Shown here: piece by piece, positions 17,173-26,469 of the stretch
Numbering within the stretch: the stretch's first letter is position 1
Layout of the letters: the number at the start of each line of letters is the position of its first letter
Source: JASLDZ01 sp964242625
GTDB taxonomy: Bacteria; Pseudomonadota; Alphaproteobacteria; Caulobacterales; Caulobacteraceae
DNA: 64,000 nt
Direction of reading: 5' to 3'
NCBI GenBank assembly: GCA_964242625.1
Contig: CAXTAO010000001.1
Location: 62,001-126,000 of the forward strand
Notes under the pieces: generated by a model
The model's input: the letters and a program-made list of their open reading frames with translations, nothing else
Database searches by the model: none
What the model was told of the DNA's origin: nothing
Made by a program: the position numbers and the translations under genes

Positions 17173-18117
17173 TCAAATGCCGGAGCCGTTGTCCTGGGTG
17201 CGCAGGCCTTCTTCGTGGGCGCGCGCTTCCGCGCCGATCCAGCCGGCGAAGGCGCGCACCTGGCGCAGGCGGCCCTTGGGCTTGGGGAAGACGAGGTAGT
17301 AGGCGAAGTCGACCGCCGTCGAGTCGCCAAGCGGCGCGTGGAGCCGGCCCGCGTCGATGTCGGCCTGGGCCAGCGCGCGCTTGGCCAGGGCCACGCCGCG
17401 CCCCGCCGCCGCCGCCTCGATCACGAGGCTGGATTGGTTGAAGCGAGGGCCGCGCGCGCCGTCGACCTCGCGCAGTCCCCGCGCCGCCAGCCACATCGCC
17501 CAGTCGGGGCAGCTCTCGTCGGCGTCGGGCGAGCCGTCGTGCAGGAGCACGTGGCGGGCGAGGTCCTCCGGCCGCTCCAGCGGCTTGTCCGCCAGGAGCG
17601 CGGGGGCGGCGACGGGGATCACCGTCTCGCTCATCAGCCGCTGGGTCTCGAGCCCCGGATAGCGGCCCGAGCCGTAGCGGACCGCCATGTCGACCTCGCC
17701 CGCCGCGAAGTCCACGAGGTCCATGCCGGCCTGAAGCCAGACGTCGATCTCCGGGTGCTGCGCCTCGAACCGGCCGAGCCGGGGCATCAGCCACTTGGCG
17801 GCGAAGGAGGGCGCGGTCGAGACGGTGACGCGCCGGCCGTCGACCGACGAGGTGAGGAGGCTCGCGGCCTCCGCGAGGCGGTCGAACGCCTCGCGAAGCG
17901 CGGGTAGCGCCGTCTGCCCCGCGTCGGTGAGGAGAAGGCCGCGCGGCGTGCGCCGGAACAGCGCCTCGCCGACGTAGTCCTCCAGGTTCTGGATCTGCTG
18001 GGAGACCGCGCCGGGCGTGACCGAGAGCTCCTCCGCCGCGCGCGAGAAGTTCATGTGCCGCGCCGCCGTCTCGAAGGCGCGCAGGGCGTTCAGGGGCGGC
18101 AGGCGGCGGCGGCTCAT
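17173..18117 (-). CDS. LysR-family regulator, GcvA-like
   Basis: A 314-aa regulator with an N-terminal winged helix ('PPLNALRAFETAARHMNFSRAAEELSVTPGAVSQQIQNLE') and a periplasmic-binding-like effector domain from about residue 90. The 'RRLPPLNALRAFE' opening is the GcvA subgroup form. ATG 18117 gives that start; TTG 18132 would add five residues. It diverges from the siroheme/sulfite reduction operon across about 150 bp, the usual arrangement for a LysR activator of its neighbour, so control of sulfur assimilation is a reasonable inference, although classical CysB belongs to another LysR subgroup. Confidence 0.88.
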   Translation of the reverse strand: MSRRRLPPLNALRAFETAARHMNFSRAAEELSVTPGAVSQQIQNLEDYVGEALFRRTPRGLLLTDAGQTALPALREAFDRLAEAASLLTSSVDGRRVTVSTAPSFAAKWLMPRLGRFEAQHPEIDVWLQAGMDLVDFAAGEVDMAVRYGSGRYPGLETQRLMSETVIPVAAPALLADKPLERPEDLARHVLLHDGSPDADESCPDWAMWLAARGLREVDGARGPRFNQSSLVIEAAAAGRGVALAKRALAQADIDAGRLHAPLGDSTAVDFAYYLVFPKPKGRLRQVRAFAGWIGAEARAHEEGLRTQDNGSGI

Positions 18118-18266
18118 TAGTTTTGCTGACAACTGGACAAGGCGTCGACGCCTTGCGACATGCCCGCAGCCGCCCCAGCTTGCAAGCCTCGTCCCACGGT
18201 CGAGCCGTGACCCGCGTCCGTCGCTCCGTGTTGAGAGCTTCTGAAGGCTGAGAGCCCGCCCGCGCC

Positions 18267-19115
18267 GTGCCCCCCGACCCCGCCGCCGCCGACCGTCGCC
18301 CCGGCCTCGTGCCGCTGGACGGCGGCGCGCGCCCGGTGGGGTGTGTCACGCTCGTCGGCGCAGGGCCCGGCGACCCCGACCTCCTGACCTTGCGCGCGGT
18401 GGGCGCGCTCGCCCGGGCCGACGTTGTGGTGCACGACCGGTTGGTGTCCGACGCGGTGCTGGAGCACGCGCCCGCGTCGGCACGGCGCATCTACGTCGGC
18501 AAGCGCAAGGCGCGCCACGCGCTGCCCCAGGGCGACATCGACGCGCTCCTGGTCGGGCTGGCGCTGAGCGGGCTGGAGGTCGTGCGGCTCAAGGGCGGCG
18601 ATCCGTTCGTGTTCGGCCGGGGCGGGGAGGAGATGCTGGCGTGCCGTGCAGCGGGGGTGCCCTGCGATGTCGTGCCCGGGATCAGCGCGGCGCTGGCCGC
18701 CGCCGCCGCCGCGGGCGCGCCGCTCACCCACCGCGGCCTCGCCCAGGCGGTGACGCTGGTGACCGGCCACGCCGCGCCCGACGGGGAGGGCGGATGGCGC
18801 GACCCCGACCTCGACTGGGCGGCGCTGGCGCGGCCTAACCATACCGTCGCCGTCTACATGGGGCTGACGACCGCCTCCCGGCTCGCCGCCCGGCTGGTGG
18901 AGGCGGGCCGCGCGCCCTCGACGCCCGTGCTCGTGGTGCAGGGCGCGAGCCTGCCAGGAGAGCGGCGCGCGCTGACCAACCTCGCGGGCCTGCCCGGCGT
19001 CGCCGCCGACTTCGACGGCCCGGCGGTTCTCCTGATCGGCGAGGTCGCCGCCCTGGCTGACGTCGCACCGACGGCGGCGACCGGCGCGTTCGAGGCGGGG
19101 AGGGCGCGCGCTTGA
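18267..19115 (+). CDS. cobA: Uroporphyrinogen-III C-methyltransferase
   Basis: A 282-aa SAM-dependent methyltransferase making precorrin-2 from uroporphyrinogen III. Family blocks: 'VTLVGAGPGDPDLLTLRA', 'DRLVS', 'VRLKGGDPFVFGRGGEE', 'VVPGISAA', 'THR' and 'VYMG'. It lacks the CysG N-terminal dehydrogenase/ferrochelatase domain, so another enzyme must finish siroheme. In this operon its product supplies siroheme for CysI. GTG start at 18267 has no obvious Shine-Dalgarno. The stop overlaps the DUF2849 start (TTGA). Confidence 0.92.
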   Translation: MPPDPAAADRRPGLVPLDGGARPVGCVTLVGAGPGDPDLLTLRAVGALARADVVVHDRLVSDAVLEHAPASARRIYVGKRKARHALPQGDIDALLVGLALSGLEVVRLKGGDPFVFGRGGEEMLACRAAGVPCDVVPGISAALAAAAAAGAPLTHRGLAQAVTLVTGHAAPDGEGGWRDPDLDWAALARPNHTVAVYMGLTTASRLAARLVEAGRAPSTPVLVVQGASLPGERRALTNLAGLPGVAADFDGPAVLLIGEVAALADVAPTAATGAFEAGRARA

Positions 19116-19483
19116 GCGAGGTCGTCCACGCCGTCACCGCGAACCGGCTCGACACGGGCGAGGTCGTGTTCCGCCACGGCGCGAAATGGCGCCCGCGCCT
19201 GGCCGACGCCGAGCTCTTCCCCACGCCCGACGCGGCCGAGGACGTGGTCGCCGCCGCGCGCGCCGAGCCGCTCGTGGTGGTCGATCCCTACCGGATCGAG
19301 CTCAGGCTGGAGGCGGGCCTCCCCATCCCGCAGAGCTATCGCGAGCGGGTGCGGGCGCTCGGCCCCACCATTCACCCCGACATGGGCAAGCAGGCCGAGG
19401 GCGGGCCGCTCGTGGAGGCGGTGCAGGCCGCTGCGGGCGGCGCGCGCTCCACCGGCCGGCTCGGCCTGATCCGCAGGAAGTGA
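19112..19483 (+). CDS. DUF2849 domain protein of the sulfite reductase operon
   Basis: A 123-aa soluble protein of the DUF2849 family, recognised from 'VVHAVTANRLDTGEVVF', 'WRPRLADAELF' and 'YRIEL', and from its invariable position between cobA/cysG and cysI in alphaproteobacteria. Function is not established; a helper in assembly or electron supply to sulfite reductase is guessed from context. TTG start overlapping the cobA stop by 4 bp; cysI follows after 4 bp. Confidence 0.82.
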   Translation: MSEVVHAVTANRLDTGEVVFRHGAKWRPRLADAELFPTPDAAEDVVAAARAEPLVVVDPYRIELRLEAGLPIPQSYRERVRALGPTIHPDMGKQAEGGPLVEAVQAAAGGARSTGRLGLIRRK

Positions 19484-19487
19484 CGGC

Positions 19488-21158
19488 GTGAGCGGCTACA
19501 CCTACGACACGATCGACGCGGAAGTGCTGGCCGACCGCGCCGCCGAGTTCCGCGACCAGGTCGCGCGCCGGCTCTCGGGCGAGCTGACGGAGGAGCAGTT
19601 CAAGCCGCTTCGGCTGATGAATGGTCTCTACCTGCAGCTGCACGCCTACATGCTGCGGGTCGCCATCCCCTACGGCGTGCTCTCCTCAGCGCAGCTGCAT
19701 GGCCTGGCCGATGTGGCGCGCCGCTTCGACCGCGGCTACGGCCACTTCACCACCCGCCAGAACATCCAGTTCCACTGGCAGGCGCTGGACCGCACGCCCG
19801 ACGCGTTGGACGCGCTCGCCGCGGTGGACCTCCACGCCATCCAGACCAGCGGCAACTGCATCAGGAACACCACGAGCGACCCCTACGCGGGCGCTGTGGA
19901 GGGCGAGGTCGACGACCCACGCGTCTGGTCCGAGGCGATCCGCCAGTGGTCGACGCTGCACCCAGAGTTCTCCTGGCTGCCCCGCAAGTTCAAGATCGCC
20001 GTCACCGCCAGCGAAGAGGACCGCACCGCCGCGCGGGTGCACGACATCGGCCTGCAGCTGCGCCGCGACGACGAAGGGCGGCTCGTGTTCCGGGTCATGG
20101 TGGGCGGCGGGCTCGGCCGCACACCCTACGTCGGCGCCGTGATCCGCGAGGACCTGCCGGCCCAGCGCCTCTTCTCGTACCTGTCGGCGATCCTGCGGAC
20201 GTACAACCGCTACGGCCGGCGCGACAACCTGTTCAAGGCGCGGATCAAGATCCTGGTCGCCTCCATGGGGGCCGAGGCCTTCGGCCGCGAGGTCGAGGCG
20301 GAGTGGGTGGAGCTCGACCCCGCGCTGTACGACCTTCCCGACGACGAGCTGGCGCGCATCCGCGGCCGCTTCGGCCTCTTGCCGTTCGAGACTCTGGCGC
20401 CCCGCTCGGCGGTGCTGGAGGCGGCCGCCGCCTCCGACCGCGCGCTCGCGCGCTTCGTGAGGAACAATCTCGTGGCCCACAAGCGGCCGGGCTACGCGAT
20501 CGTCAACGTCGCGCTCAAGACGCCAGGCGAGGTGCCGGGCGACTGCTCGGCCGACCAGATGGACGCCCTGGCCGAACTCGCGCGCCGCTACAGCTTCGAC
20601 GAGATCCGCGTCACCCACGAGCAGAACCTCGTCCTCCCGCACGTCCGCCGTGACGACGTGCCCGTGGTCTTCGCCGAGCTGCAGCGAATCGGGCTGGCCG
20701 CGCCCAACCACGGGCTCGTGAGCGACATCATCGCCTGCCCGGGGCTCGACTACTGCGCGCTGGCCAACGCGCGCGCCATCCCGCTGGCGCAGGAGATCGC
20801 GCTGCGCTTCGCCGCGCCCGAGCGGGCGGAGGCGGCGGGGGCCATGACGGTCAACATAAGTGGCTGCATTAACGCCTGCGGCCACCACCACGTCGCCAAC
20901 GTCGGCATCCTCGGCGTCGATAAGAAGGGCGAGGAGTTCTACCAGCTGACGCTCGGCGGCCGCGCCGACGAGGGCGCGCGCGTGGGCGACATGCTGGGGC
21001 CGGCCCTGCCGTATGCGCGGGTCGCCCCGGCGGTCGAGGCGCTGGTCGACGCCTACCTGCGCGAGAAGCGCGGCGACGAGCGTTTTGTCGACACCTACGC
21101 CCGGGTGGGCCTGCAGCCGTTCAAGGAGGCGGTCTATGCCGATCCTCATCCGGCTTGA
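19488..21158 (+). CDS. cysI: Sulfite (nitrite/sulfite) reductase, hemoprotein
   Basis: A 556-aa siroheme/[4Fe-4S] reductase converting sulfite to sulfide with six electrons. Two ferredoxin-like half-domains flank each siroheme-binding unit; substrate arginines lie in 'GYGHFTTRQNIQFH' and 'NCIRNTTSDP'. The four cluster cysteines are in 'CPGLDYCALANAR' and 'SGCINACGHHH'. The short form (no NADPH-binding CysJ in the operon) suggests ferredoxin as donor, consistent with an fpr gene 1.3 kb downstream. Siroheme comes from the cobA branch upstream. Confidence 0.95.
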   Translation: MSGYTYDTIDAEVLADRAAEFRDQVARRLSGELTEEQFKPLRLMNGLYLQLHAYMLRVAIPYGVLSSAQLHGLADVARRFDRGYGHFTTRQNIQFHWQALDRTPDALDALAAVDLHAIQTSGNCIRNTTSDPYAGAVEGEVDDPRVWSEAIRQWSTLHPEFSWLPRKFKIAVTASEEDRTAARVHDIGLQLRRDDEGRLVFRVMVGGGLGRTPYVGAVIREDLPAQRLFSYLSAILRTYNRYGRRDNLFKARIKILVASMGAEAFGREVEAEWVELDPALYDLPDDELARIRGRFGLLPFETLAPRSAVLEAAAASDRALARFVRNNLVAHKRPGYAIVNVALKTPGEVPGDCSADQMDALAELARRYSFDEIRVTHEQNLVLPHVRRDDVPVVFAELQRIGLAAPNHGLVSDIIACPGLDYCALANARAIPLAQEIALRFAAPERAEAAGAMTVNISGCINACGHHHVANVGILGVDKKGEEFYQLTLGGRADEGARVGDMLGPALPYARVAPAVEALVDAYLREKRGDERFVDTYARVGLQPFKEAVYADPHPA

Positions 21159-21633
21159 GGCGGGCCGCTTCGTCGAGGCGCCCGACCCCTGGGTCGCGGT
21201 GGCGGACGGCGAGGCCCAGCCCGCAGGCGAAGCGCCGCTCCTCGTCAGTGCTGCGCGGCTGGAGGGCTCTGACCGCTTCGGCGACCGGCCGCTCGGCGTC
21301 CTCCTGACCGTGGACGATCCCGTGGAGGCGCTCGCGCCCCGGCTGAACCGGCTGTCGCTGGTGGCGCTCGACTTTCCCAAGTTCCGCGACGGCCGCGCGC
21401 TTACCTCGGCGCGGCTCCTGCGCGAGCGGCTGCGCTTCGCGGGCGAGGTGCGGGCGGTGGGCGACGTGCTGCGCGACCAAGCCTTCCACATGGTGCGCTG
21501 CGGGTTCGACGCCTTCGTTCCCGCCGACGGGTCGACGCCCGAAGCGTGGGCCCGCTCGGCCGGCCGCCACCGCCACGTCTATAGCGTGAGCTCCGACGGG
21601 CGGACGCCGGCGTATGCGGAGCGGGGAGCGTGA
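21136..21633 (+). CDS. DUF934 domain protein of the sulfite reductase operon
   Basis: A 165-aa DUF934 protein, recognisable from 'LVALDFPKFRDGRALTSARLLRERLRF', 'GEVRAVGDVLRDQAFHMVRCGFDAF'. It follows cysI in many alpha- and betaproteobacteria. ATG 21136 has AAGGAGG six bases upstream and lies within the last 23 bp of cysI. Its stop overlaps the cysH start (GTGA). Molecular role unproven; probably assists sulfite reductase. Confidence 0.87.
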   Translation: MPILIRLEAGRFVEAPDPWVAVADGEAQPAGEAPLLVSAARLEGSDRFGDRPLGVLLTVDDPVEALAPRLNRLSLVALDFPKFRDGRALTSARLLRERLRFAGEVRAVGDVLRDQAFHMVRCGFDAFVPADGSTPEAWARSAGRHRHVYSVSSDGRTPAYAERGA

Positions 21634-22406
21634 GCCTCGACGCGGCGCCTCTCCCACATTCGCTGCCCGACAGCACCTCCGAGCGTGGAGCATCCTCGCC
21701 AGTCTCTCGCCGTGGGGAAAGTGTCCGGGGGGAGGTCGGAGGGGGGTCGCCCCAGGACGTCCTCGCCTGGGCGCTCGAACGGTGGCGCGGCCGCATCGCG
21801 CTCGTGTCGTCGTTCGGGACCGAGTCGGCGGTCCTCCTGCACCTGGCCGCGCAGGTCGACCCGAGCGTGCCGGTGATCTTCCTCGACACCGGCCACCTGT
21901 TCGCCCAGACGCTCGACTATCGCGCCGACCTCGCGCGCAAGCTCGGGCTGACCGACGTGCGCGACATCCGCGCCGCCTACGCCGACCTCGCGCTGAACGA
22001 TCCCAAGGCCGACCTCTGGCGCACGAGCACCGACGCGTGCTGCGCAGTGCGCAAGGTGCAGCCGCTCGACCGCGCGCTGAAGGGCTTCGACGCCTGGATC
22101 ACCGGCCGCAAGCGCTTCCAGGGAGCGGAGCGCGCGCGCCTGCCCACCGTCGAAGCCGCGGAGGACGGGCGCGTGAAGGTCAACCCGCTCGCCAACTGGA
22201 CGAGGGCCGAGCTCGACAGCTACGTCGCCGCCCACGACCTCCCCGCCCATCCCATGATCGCGCAGGGCTACGCTTCGGTGGGCTGCTGGCCGTGCACCCG
22301 CCCGTCCGACGACGGGCGCGCCGGGCGCTGGGCGGGTTCCGAAAAGACCGAATGCGGCATACATAGGCCGCGCAAGCCCGCGCCGGACCTCGGCGGCGGG
22401 CTGTAG
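21630..22406 (+). CDS. cysH: Adenylyl-sulfate (APS-type) reductase
   Basis: A 258-aa reductase forming sulfite from adenylyl sulfate. The PP-loop region is 'LVSSFGTESAVLLHLA', the catalytic Cys is in 'EKTECGIH', and both cysteine pairs of the [4Fe-4S] form are present ('DACCAVRK', 'CWPCTRP'), which marks an APS rather than PAPS reductase. Odd point: before the conserved start ('PQDVLAWALERWRG') there are about 40 Ser/Gly/Pro/Arg-rich residues, encoded by palindromic DNA. The GTG at 21630 overlaps the DUF934 stop and no good later start exists, so the extension may be real. Confidence 0.93.
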   Translation: MSLDAAPLPHSLPDSTSERGASSPVSRRGESVRGEVGGGSPQDVLAWALERWRGRIALVSSFGTESAVLLHLAAQVDPSVPVIFLDTGHLFAQTLDYRADLARKLGLTDVRDIRAAYADLALNDPKADLWRTSTDACCAVRKVQPLDRALKGFDAWITGRKRFQGAERARLPTVEAAEDGRVKVNPLANWTRAELDSYVAAHDLPAHPMIAQGYASVGCWPCTRPSDDGRAGRWAGSEKTECGIHRPRKPAPDLGGGL

Positions 22407-22431
22407 TTCCTCCCTCCGTACGATCGACCCG

Positions 22432-23280
22432 ATGACCGACACGCTCACCGCGCCGGCGCTCGCCGCCGACAGCTTCGAGGCCCTGCAGGCCGCCCACCCG
22501 GGCCAGCACGTCGAGCGCGTGCTGTGGGTCAAGCATTGGACGGACCGGCTGTTCTCCTTCGCCATCACCCGGCCGTCGTCGTTCCGCTTCCGCTCCGGCG
22601 AGTTCGTCATGATCGGCCTGCCCGCCGAGGAGGCCGGCAAGAAGCCCGTGCTGCGCGCCTATTCCATCGCCTCGCCGCACTTCGCCGAGGAGCTGGAGTT
22701 CTTCTCGATCAAGGTGGCGGACGGTCCGCTCACCTCGCGCCTGCAGCTGATCCAGCCGGGCGATCCCGTGTTGATGGCGAAGAAGCCCACGGGCACGCTC
22801 GTGTTCGACGCCCTGAAGCCCGGAAAGCGCCTGTTCCTGATCGGCACGGGCACGGGGCTCGCGCCCTGGCTGTCGGTCGCGCGCGATCCTGAAGCCTACG
22901 AGCGCTACGAGCGCATCATCGTCACCCACACCGTGCGCGAGGTGAAGGATCTCGCCTACCGCGACCTCTTCGAGCGCGAGCTCAAGGAGGACGAGATCTT
23001 CGGCGAGCTGGCCGGCCCGCAGCTGCACTATTATCCGACGGTCACGCGCGAGCCGTTCGTGACCTCCGGCCGGATCACCGATCGCATCCTCTCCGGCGAC
23101 CTGTTCCGTGACCTGGGCCTGCCCGGCGGCAAGTTCGATCCGGAAGAGGACCGGGTGATGATCTGCGGGTCCATGGACATGATCAAGGAGCTGGCCGAGA
23201 TCCTGACCAGCCACGGCATGGCCGAGGGCTCCAACTCCGAGCCCGGCGACTTCGTCATCGAACGCGCCTTCGTCGGCTGA
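22432..23280 (+). CDS. fpr: Ferredoxin-NADP(+) reductase
   Basis: A 282-aa bacterial-type FNR. FAD site 'RAYSIAS' (about residue 79), NADP-binding 'IGTGTGLAPWLSVARDP', and the C-terminal 'VMICGSMDMIKELAEIL' and 'ERAFVG' tail are diagnostic of the Fpr subclass. It transfers electrons between NADPH and ferredoxin or flavodoxin. The gene starts 25 bp after cysH, so reduction of the ferredoxin used by CysI is the likely job (inference); oxidative-stress roles are known for the family. Confidence 0.94.
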   Translation: MTDTLTAPALAADSFEALQAAHPGQHVERVLWVKHWTDRLFSFAITRPSSFRFRSGEFVMIGLPAEEAGKKPVLRAYSIASPHFAEELEFFSIKVADGPLTSRLQLIQPGDPVLMAKKPTGTLVFDALKPGKRLFLIGTGTGLAPWLSVARDPEAYERYERIIVTHTVREVKDLAYRDLFERELKEDEIFGELAGPQLHYYPTVTREPFVTSGRITDRILSGDLFRDLGLPGGKFDPEEDRVMICGSMDMIKELAEILTSHGMAEGSNSEPGDFVIERAFVG

Positions 23281-23293
23281 GGCGGAGGCGGGC

Positions 23294-24844
23294 GTGGCCG
23301 ACGGAGGCGAGCCCGCAGCCCACGCCTCCGTTCTCGTGGTCGGCGCGGGGCCCGTGGGTCTGGCGCTCGCGATCGGGCTCAGGCTGAGCGGCGCGGAGGT
23401 CGTGGTGATCGACCGCGACGGGCCCGGCCGCTTCGCCCCGCGCGCGGCGGTGGTCTGGCCGCGAGAAGCGGAGGCTCTGGCGCAATGGGGCCTGGGCGAG
23501 GCGCTCGCCCGCGAGGGCGTGCCGCTCGCCGCCGCCCACATCCACGCGGGGGGCGAACGGCTGGGCGCTCTGCGCTTCGGCGCGCTCGACAGCGCCTGGC
23601 CCCGGCCTTTGGTGATCGAGCAGCATGCGGTGGAGCGTCTCCTCCTCGCCCGCTTGGAGGCGCTGGGCGTTCCCGTGCGCTGGGGCGCCGAGCTGGAGGG
23701 CTGGGCGGAGGACGCCGACGGCGTTACGGCGCGGCTGGCGGGCGGGGGGCGGCTGCGCGCCGGCTGGCTCGTGGGCTGCGACGGGGCGCGTTCGCCGGTG
23801 CGCAAGGGCATGGGCGCGAGCTTCCGCGGCGCCCCCGCGCGCGACCTCGAGTGCGTGCAGATCAACGCCAGGCCGCGGTGGGGCTTCGAGGCGCCGCCGG
23901 GCGAGGGGCGCTTCTTCCTGGCCCCCGGCGCGGCCATGGGGTGCTTTCCCACCGGCGAGGGCCACTGGCGCTTCTACTGCTTCAAAACCGACGACCGACC
24001 CGACCGCACCGGGCCGCCGACGGTGGCGGAGATGGAGGCGCTCCTCGCCCGCCTGTCTGGCGCGCCCGTGGCGCTGGAGCCGTCCGAGCCCGTGTGGCTC
24101 AACCGCGCCCGCTTCCAGCGGCGGCTGGCGAGCCCGCTGCGGCGCGGGCGCGTGATCCTCTGCGGCGACAGCGCCCACGTCTGGCCGGCGGTGGGCGGCC
24201 ACGGCATGGCGGCCGGGCTCCTGGGCGCGCACAACCTCGCCTGGAAGCTCGCGGCGGTGGCGACCGGCCGCGCCGAGTCGCGCCTGCTCGACAGCTATGC
24301 GCGCGAGCAGGCGGCCACCGCGCGCGCGGTGATGGCGCACATGCGGCTCGACCTTCTGGAGGCGCCGCAGCCCGCGCCCGTGTTCGCCGTCCTGCGCCGC
24401 CTCCTCCCTGCGCTGCTGCGCTCGCCCGCGCTGATGGCGCGCGTCGAGGCCATGCTGGGCGACATGACGCTGCACCACCGGGGAAGCGCGCTATCGCACG
24501 GCGGCGGCCCCGTGCGCGGCGGCGACCGCCTGCCGGACCTCGCGCTCGCCGGCGGACGCCTGCACGCGCGCCTCGACTATCGCCGATGGAGCGTGGTGGG
24601 CCGCGCGGGCGCCGAGCTCACGGCGGCGGCGGATGCCGCGTGCGCGGCGGCCGTAGCCATCGATCCGGAGAACGCGACCGCGATCCGCGAGCTGGGCCTG
24701 CGCCGCCGCAGCCTCCTCCTGCGACCCGACGGCTATGTCGCGCTCGCCTTTCCCGCGGGCGAGGCCCAGGCGCCCGCCGACTGGCTCCGCCGCTGCGGCC
24801 TGCGCGTCGGCGCCGTCACACGCGCGCCGCAGCCCGCGTGCTAG
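23294..24844 (+). CDS. Class A FAD-dependent monooxygenase
   Basis: A 516-aa flavoprotein aromatic hydroxylase of the PheA/MhpA/TfdB type. GxGxxG at 'VVGAGPVGLALA' (14 residues in), the DG motif 'GCDGARSPVR', and the GD motif 'LCGDSAHVWPAVGGHGM' are all intact. A C-terminal thioredoxin-like domain is suggested by 'LDYRRWSVVGRAG...'. GTG start 13 bp after fpr. Hydroxylates a phenolic or polyketide-like substrate with NAD(P)H and O2; the substrate cannot be deduced and no ring-cleavage genes are present. Confidence 0.87.
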   Translation: MADGGEPAAHASVLVVGAGPVGLALAIGLRLSGAEVVVIDRDGPGRFAPRAAVVWPREAEALAQWGLGEALAREGVPLAAAHIHAGGERLGALRFGALDSAWPRPLVIEQHAVERLLLARLEALGVPVRWGAELEGWAEDADGVTARLAGGGRLRAGWLVGCDGARSPVRKGMGASFRGAPARDLECVQINARPRWGFEAPPGEGRFFLAPGAAMGCFPTGEGHWRFYCFKTDDRPDRTGPPTVAEMEALLARLSGAPVALEPSEPVWLNRARFQRRLASPLRRGRVILCGDSAHVWPAVGGHGMAAGLLGAHNLAWKLAAVATGRAESRLLDSYAREQAATARAVMAHMRLDLLEAPQPAPVFAVLRRLLPALLRSPALMARVEAMLGDMTLHHRGSALSHGGGPVRGGDRLPDLALAGGRLHARLDYRRWSVVGRAGAELTAAADAACAAAVAIDPENATAIRELGLRRRSLLLRPDGYVALAFPAGEAQAPADWLRRCGLRVGAVTRAPQPAC

Positions 24845-24881
24845 GCCCGCGCGTCAGGCCCCTCCGCCCCGAGTTCCCGCC

Positions 24882-25919
24882 ATGCCGACTCGCCTCCGTC
24901 TCGCGCCCACCCTCCTGGCCGGCGTCGCGGCGGCGCTTGCGGCGACGGGGGCCTGGGCCTGGGGCGCTTCGGGCCATCGCTGGATCGGCGAGGCGGCGAT
25001 GGCCGCGCTCCCCGCCGACACGCCCGCCTTCCTCCGCACCGCCGCCGCCCAGCGCACGGTGGGCGAGCTCGCCCGCGAGCCCGACCGCTGGAAGGGCTCG
25101 GGCCAGCCGCACGACGCCGACCGCGACCCCGGTCACTTCATCGACCTGGACGACGCCGGCCACGTGATGAGCCCGGCGGGTCCGGCGCTGGCCGAGCTGC
25201 CTCCCAACCACGCCGCCTACGACGCCGCCCTGACCCGCGTCGGCCTGGACGGCGGTAAGGCGGGCTTCCTCCCCTACGAGATCGAGGGCGGCTACCAGCA
25301 GCTGGTGCGCGACTTCACCCTGTGGCGCATGGAAACCGCGCTCCTCAAGCGCACGAACCTCAAGCCCGCCGAGCGCGCCTGGATCACCGCCGACCTCGCG
25401 GAGCGCCAGCAGCTCACCCTGCGCGATCTCGGCGTGTGGGCGCACTATGTCGGCGACGCCAGCCAGCCGCTGCACGTCTCGATCCACTACAACGGCTGGG
25501 GCCGCGACCTGCCCAACCCCCGCGGCTACACCACCGACCCGATCCACGGCCCCTTCGAGGGCGCGTTCGTGCACGACAACTTGAGCCTCGCCGCCGTGCG
25601 GGGGGCCATGACGCCTCTCGCCCCCTGCGCCGACGCGATCGGGGCCTGCACCGTACGCTACCTCCAGGCGACGCTCGCGCGCACCGAGCCGCTCTACCAG
25701 CTGTGGGGCGAGGGCGGCTTCAAGCCGGGCGACCCGCGCGGGCGGGCGTTTGCGCTGGAGCGGGTGTCGGCGGGCGCCAGCGAACTGCGCGACCTCGTCA
25801 TCAAGGCGTGGAACGCCAGCGCCGACGGCACGCTCGGCCGCCCGCCCAGCCGAGTGAGCGTGCGCGACGTGCTCTCCGGTCGGCCTATCCCATGGGACGA
25901 GCTCTATGGCGACGACTGA
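24882..25919 (+). CDS. Secreted S1/P1-type nuclease
   Basis: A 345-aa zinc-dependent nuclease/phospholipase C-fold enzyme. The signal peptide ends at 'GAWA', leaving Trp as the mature N-terminus ('WGASGHRWIGEAA'), required in this family because the terminal amine binds zinc. Other ligands are in 'DPGHFIDLDD', 'HYVGDASQPLH' and 'HGPFEGAFVHDN'. Periplasmic or secreted, degrades single-stranded nucleic acids to 5'-nucleotides. The last 14 bp overlap the Nudix gene. Confidence 0.9.
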   Translation: MPTRLRLAPTLLAGVAAALAATGAWAWGASGHRWIGEAAMAALPADTPAFLRTAAAQRTVGELAREPDRWKGSGQPHDADRDPGHFIDLDDAGHVMSPAGPALAELPPNHAAYDAALTRVGLDGGKAGFLPYEIEGGYQQLVRDFTLWRMETALLKRTNLKPAERAWITADLAERQQLTLRDLGVWAHYVGDASQPLHVSIHYNGWGRDLPNPRGYTTDPIHGPFEGAFVHDNLSLAAVRGAMTPLAPCADAIGACTVRYLQATLARTEPLYQLWGEGGFKPGDPRGRAFALERVSAGASELRDLVIKAWNASADGTLGRPPSRVSVRDVLSGRPIPWDELYGDD

Positions 25920-26433
25920 CGGCCCGCCCGACGGCTCCGCCCAGGCCCTGCAGTTCGGCGCGGCCGCGCCGGGGCTCGACTACGTCGACCGCCCCACCGC
26001 CTTCGGCGTGGTCGAGCGCGAGGGCCGGATCGCGGTGGTGCACATCGTCCGCGCCGACGGGACCTACGTCGACCTGCCCGGCGGCGCGCTCGATCCCGGG
26101 GAAGACGACGCCCAAGCGCTCGTGCGCGAGTTCGGCGAGGAGACGGGGCTCGTCGTCGCGCCCGCGCGGCTCCTGGGTCGGGGAAGCCAGTACATGCGCA
26201 AGGTCGACGGCGAGCCGGTGAACAACCGCGCGGCGCTGTTCGAGGCGCGGATCGAGGGCGAGAACGCCGCGCTCAAGATCGAGGACGACCACGAGCTGCG
26301 CTGGTTCGAGCCGCCCGAAGCCATCGCCGCCCTGCGTCACCCGCTGCACGCCTGGGCCGTCGCCCTGTGGCTGCGCGCGCGCCGGGCGGAGACGGAGGGC
26401 CGCGGACGGCCGGCCTCCGCGCCGGGGCCTTAG
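25906..26433 (+). CDS. Nudix hydrolase
   Basis: A 175-aa Nudix enzyme. The box G(x5)E(x7)REUxEExGU is intact in 'GGALDPGEDDAQALVREFGEETGLV' (residues about 59-82). Hydrolyses a nucleoside diphosphate linked to another moiety; substrate not predictable. Starts 14 bp inside the S1/P1 nuclease gene, which suggests coupled translation and possibly a shared nucleotide-salvage role. Confidence 0.88.
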   Translation: MATTDGPPDGSAQALQFGAAAPGLDYVDRPTAFGVVEREGRIAVVHIVRADGTYVDLPGGALDPGEDDAQALVREFGEETGLVVAPARLLGRGSQYMRKVDGEPVNNRAALFEARIEGENAALKIEDDHELRWFEPPEAIAALRHPLHAWAVALWLRARRAETEGRGRPASAPGP

Positions 26434-26469
26434 TCAGCCCCTAACCCGATCCCGCTAAGGACGGAGGTC

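Noticed and set aside
18118..18266. Riboswitch (SAM or cobalamin) before the sulfur operon
   Set aside because: I could not find the conserved cores of these riboswitches; a LysR-controlled divergent promoter explains the gap.
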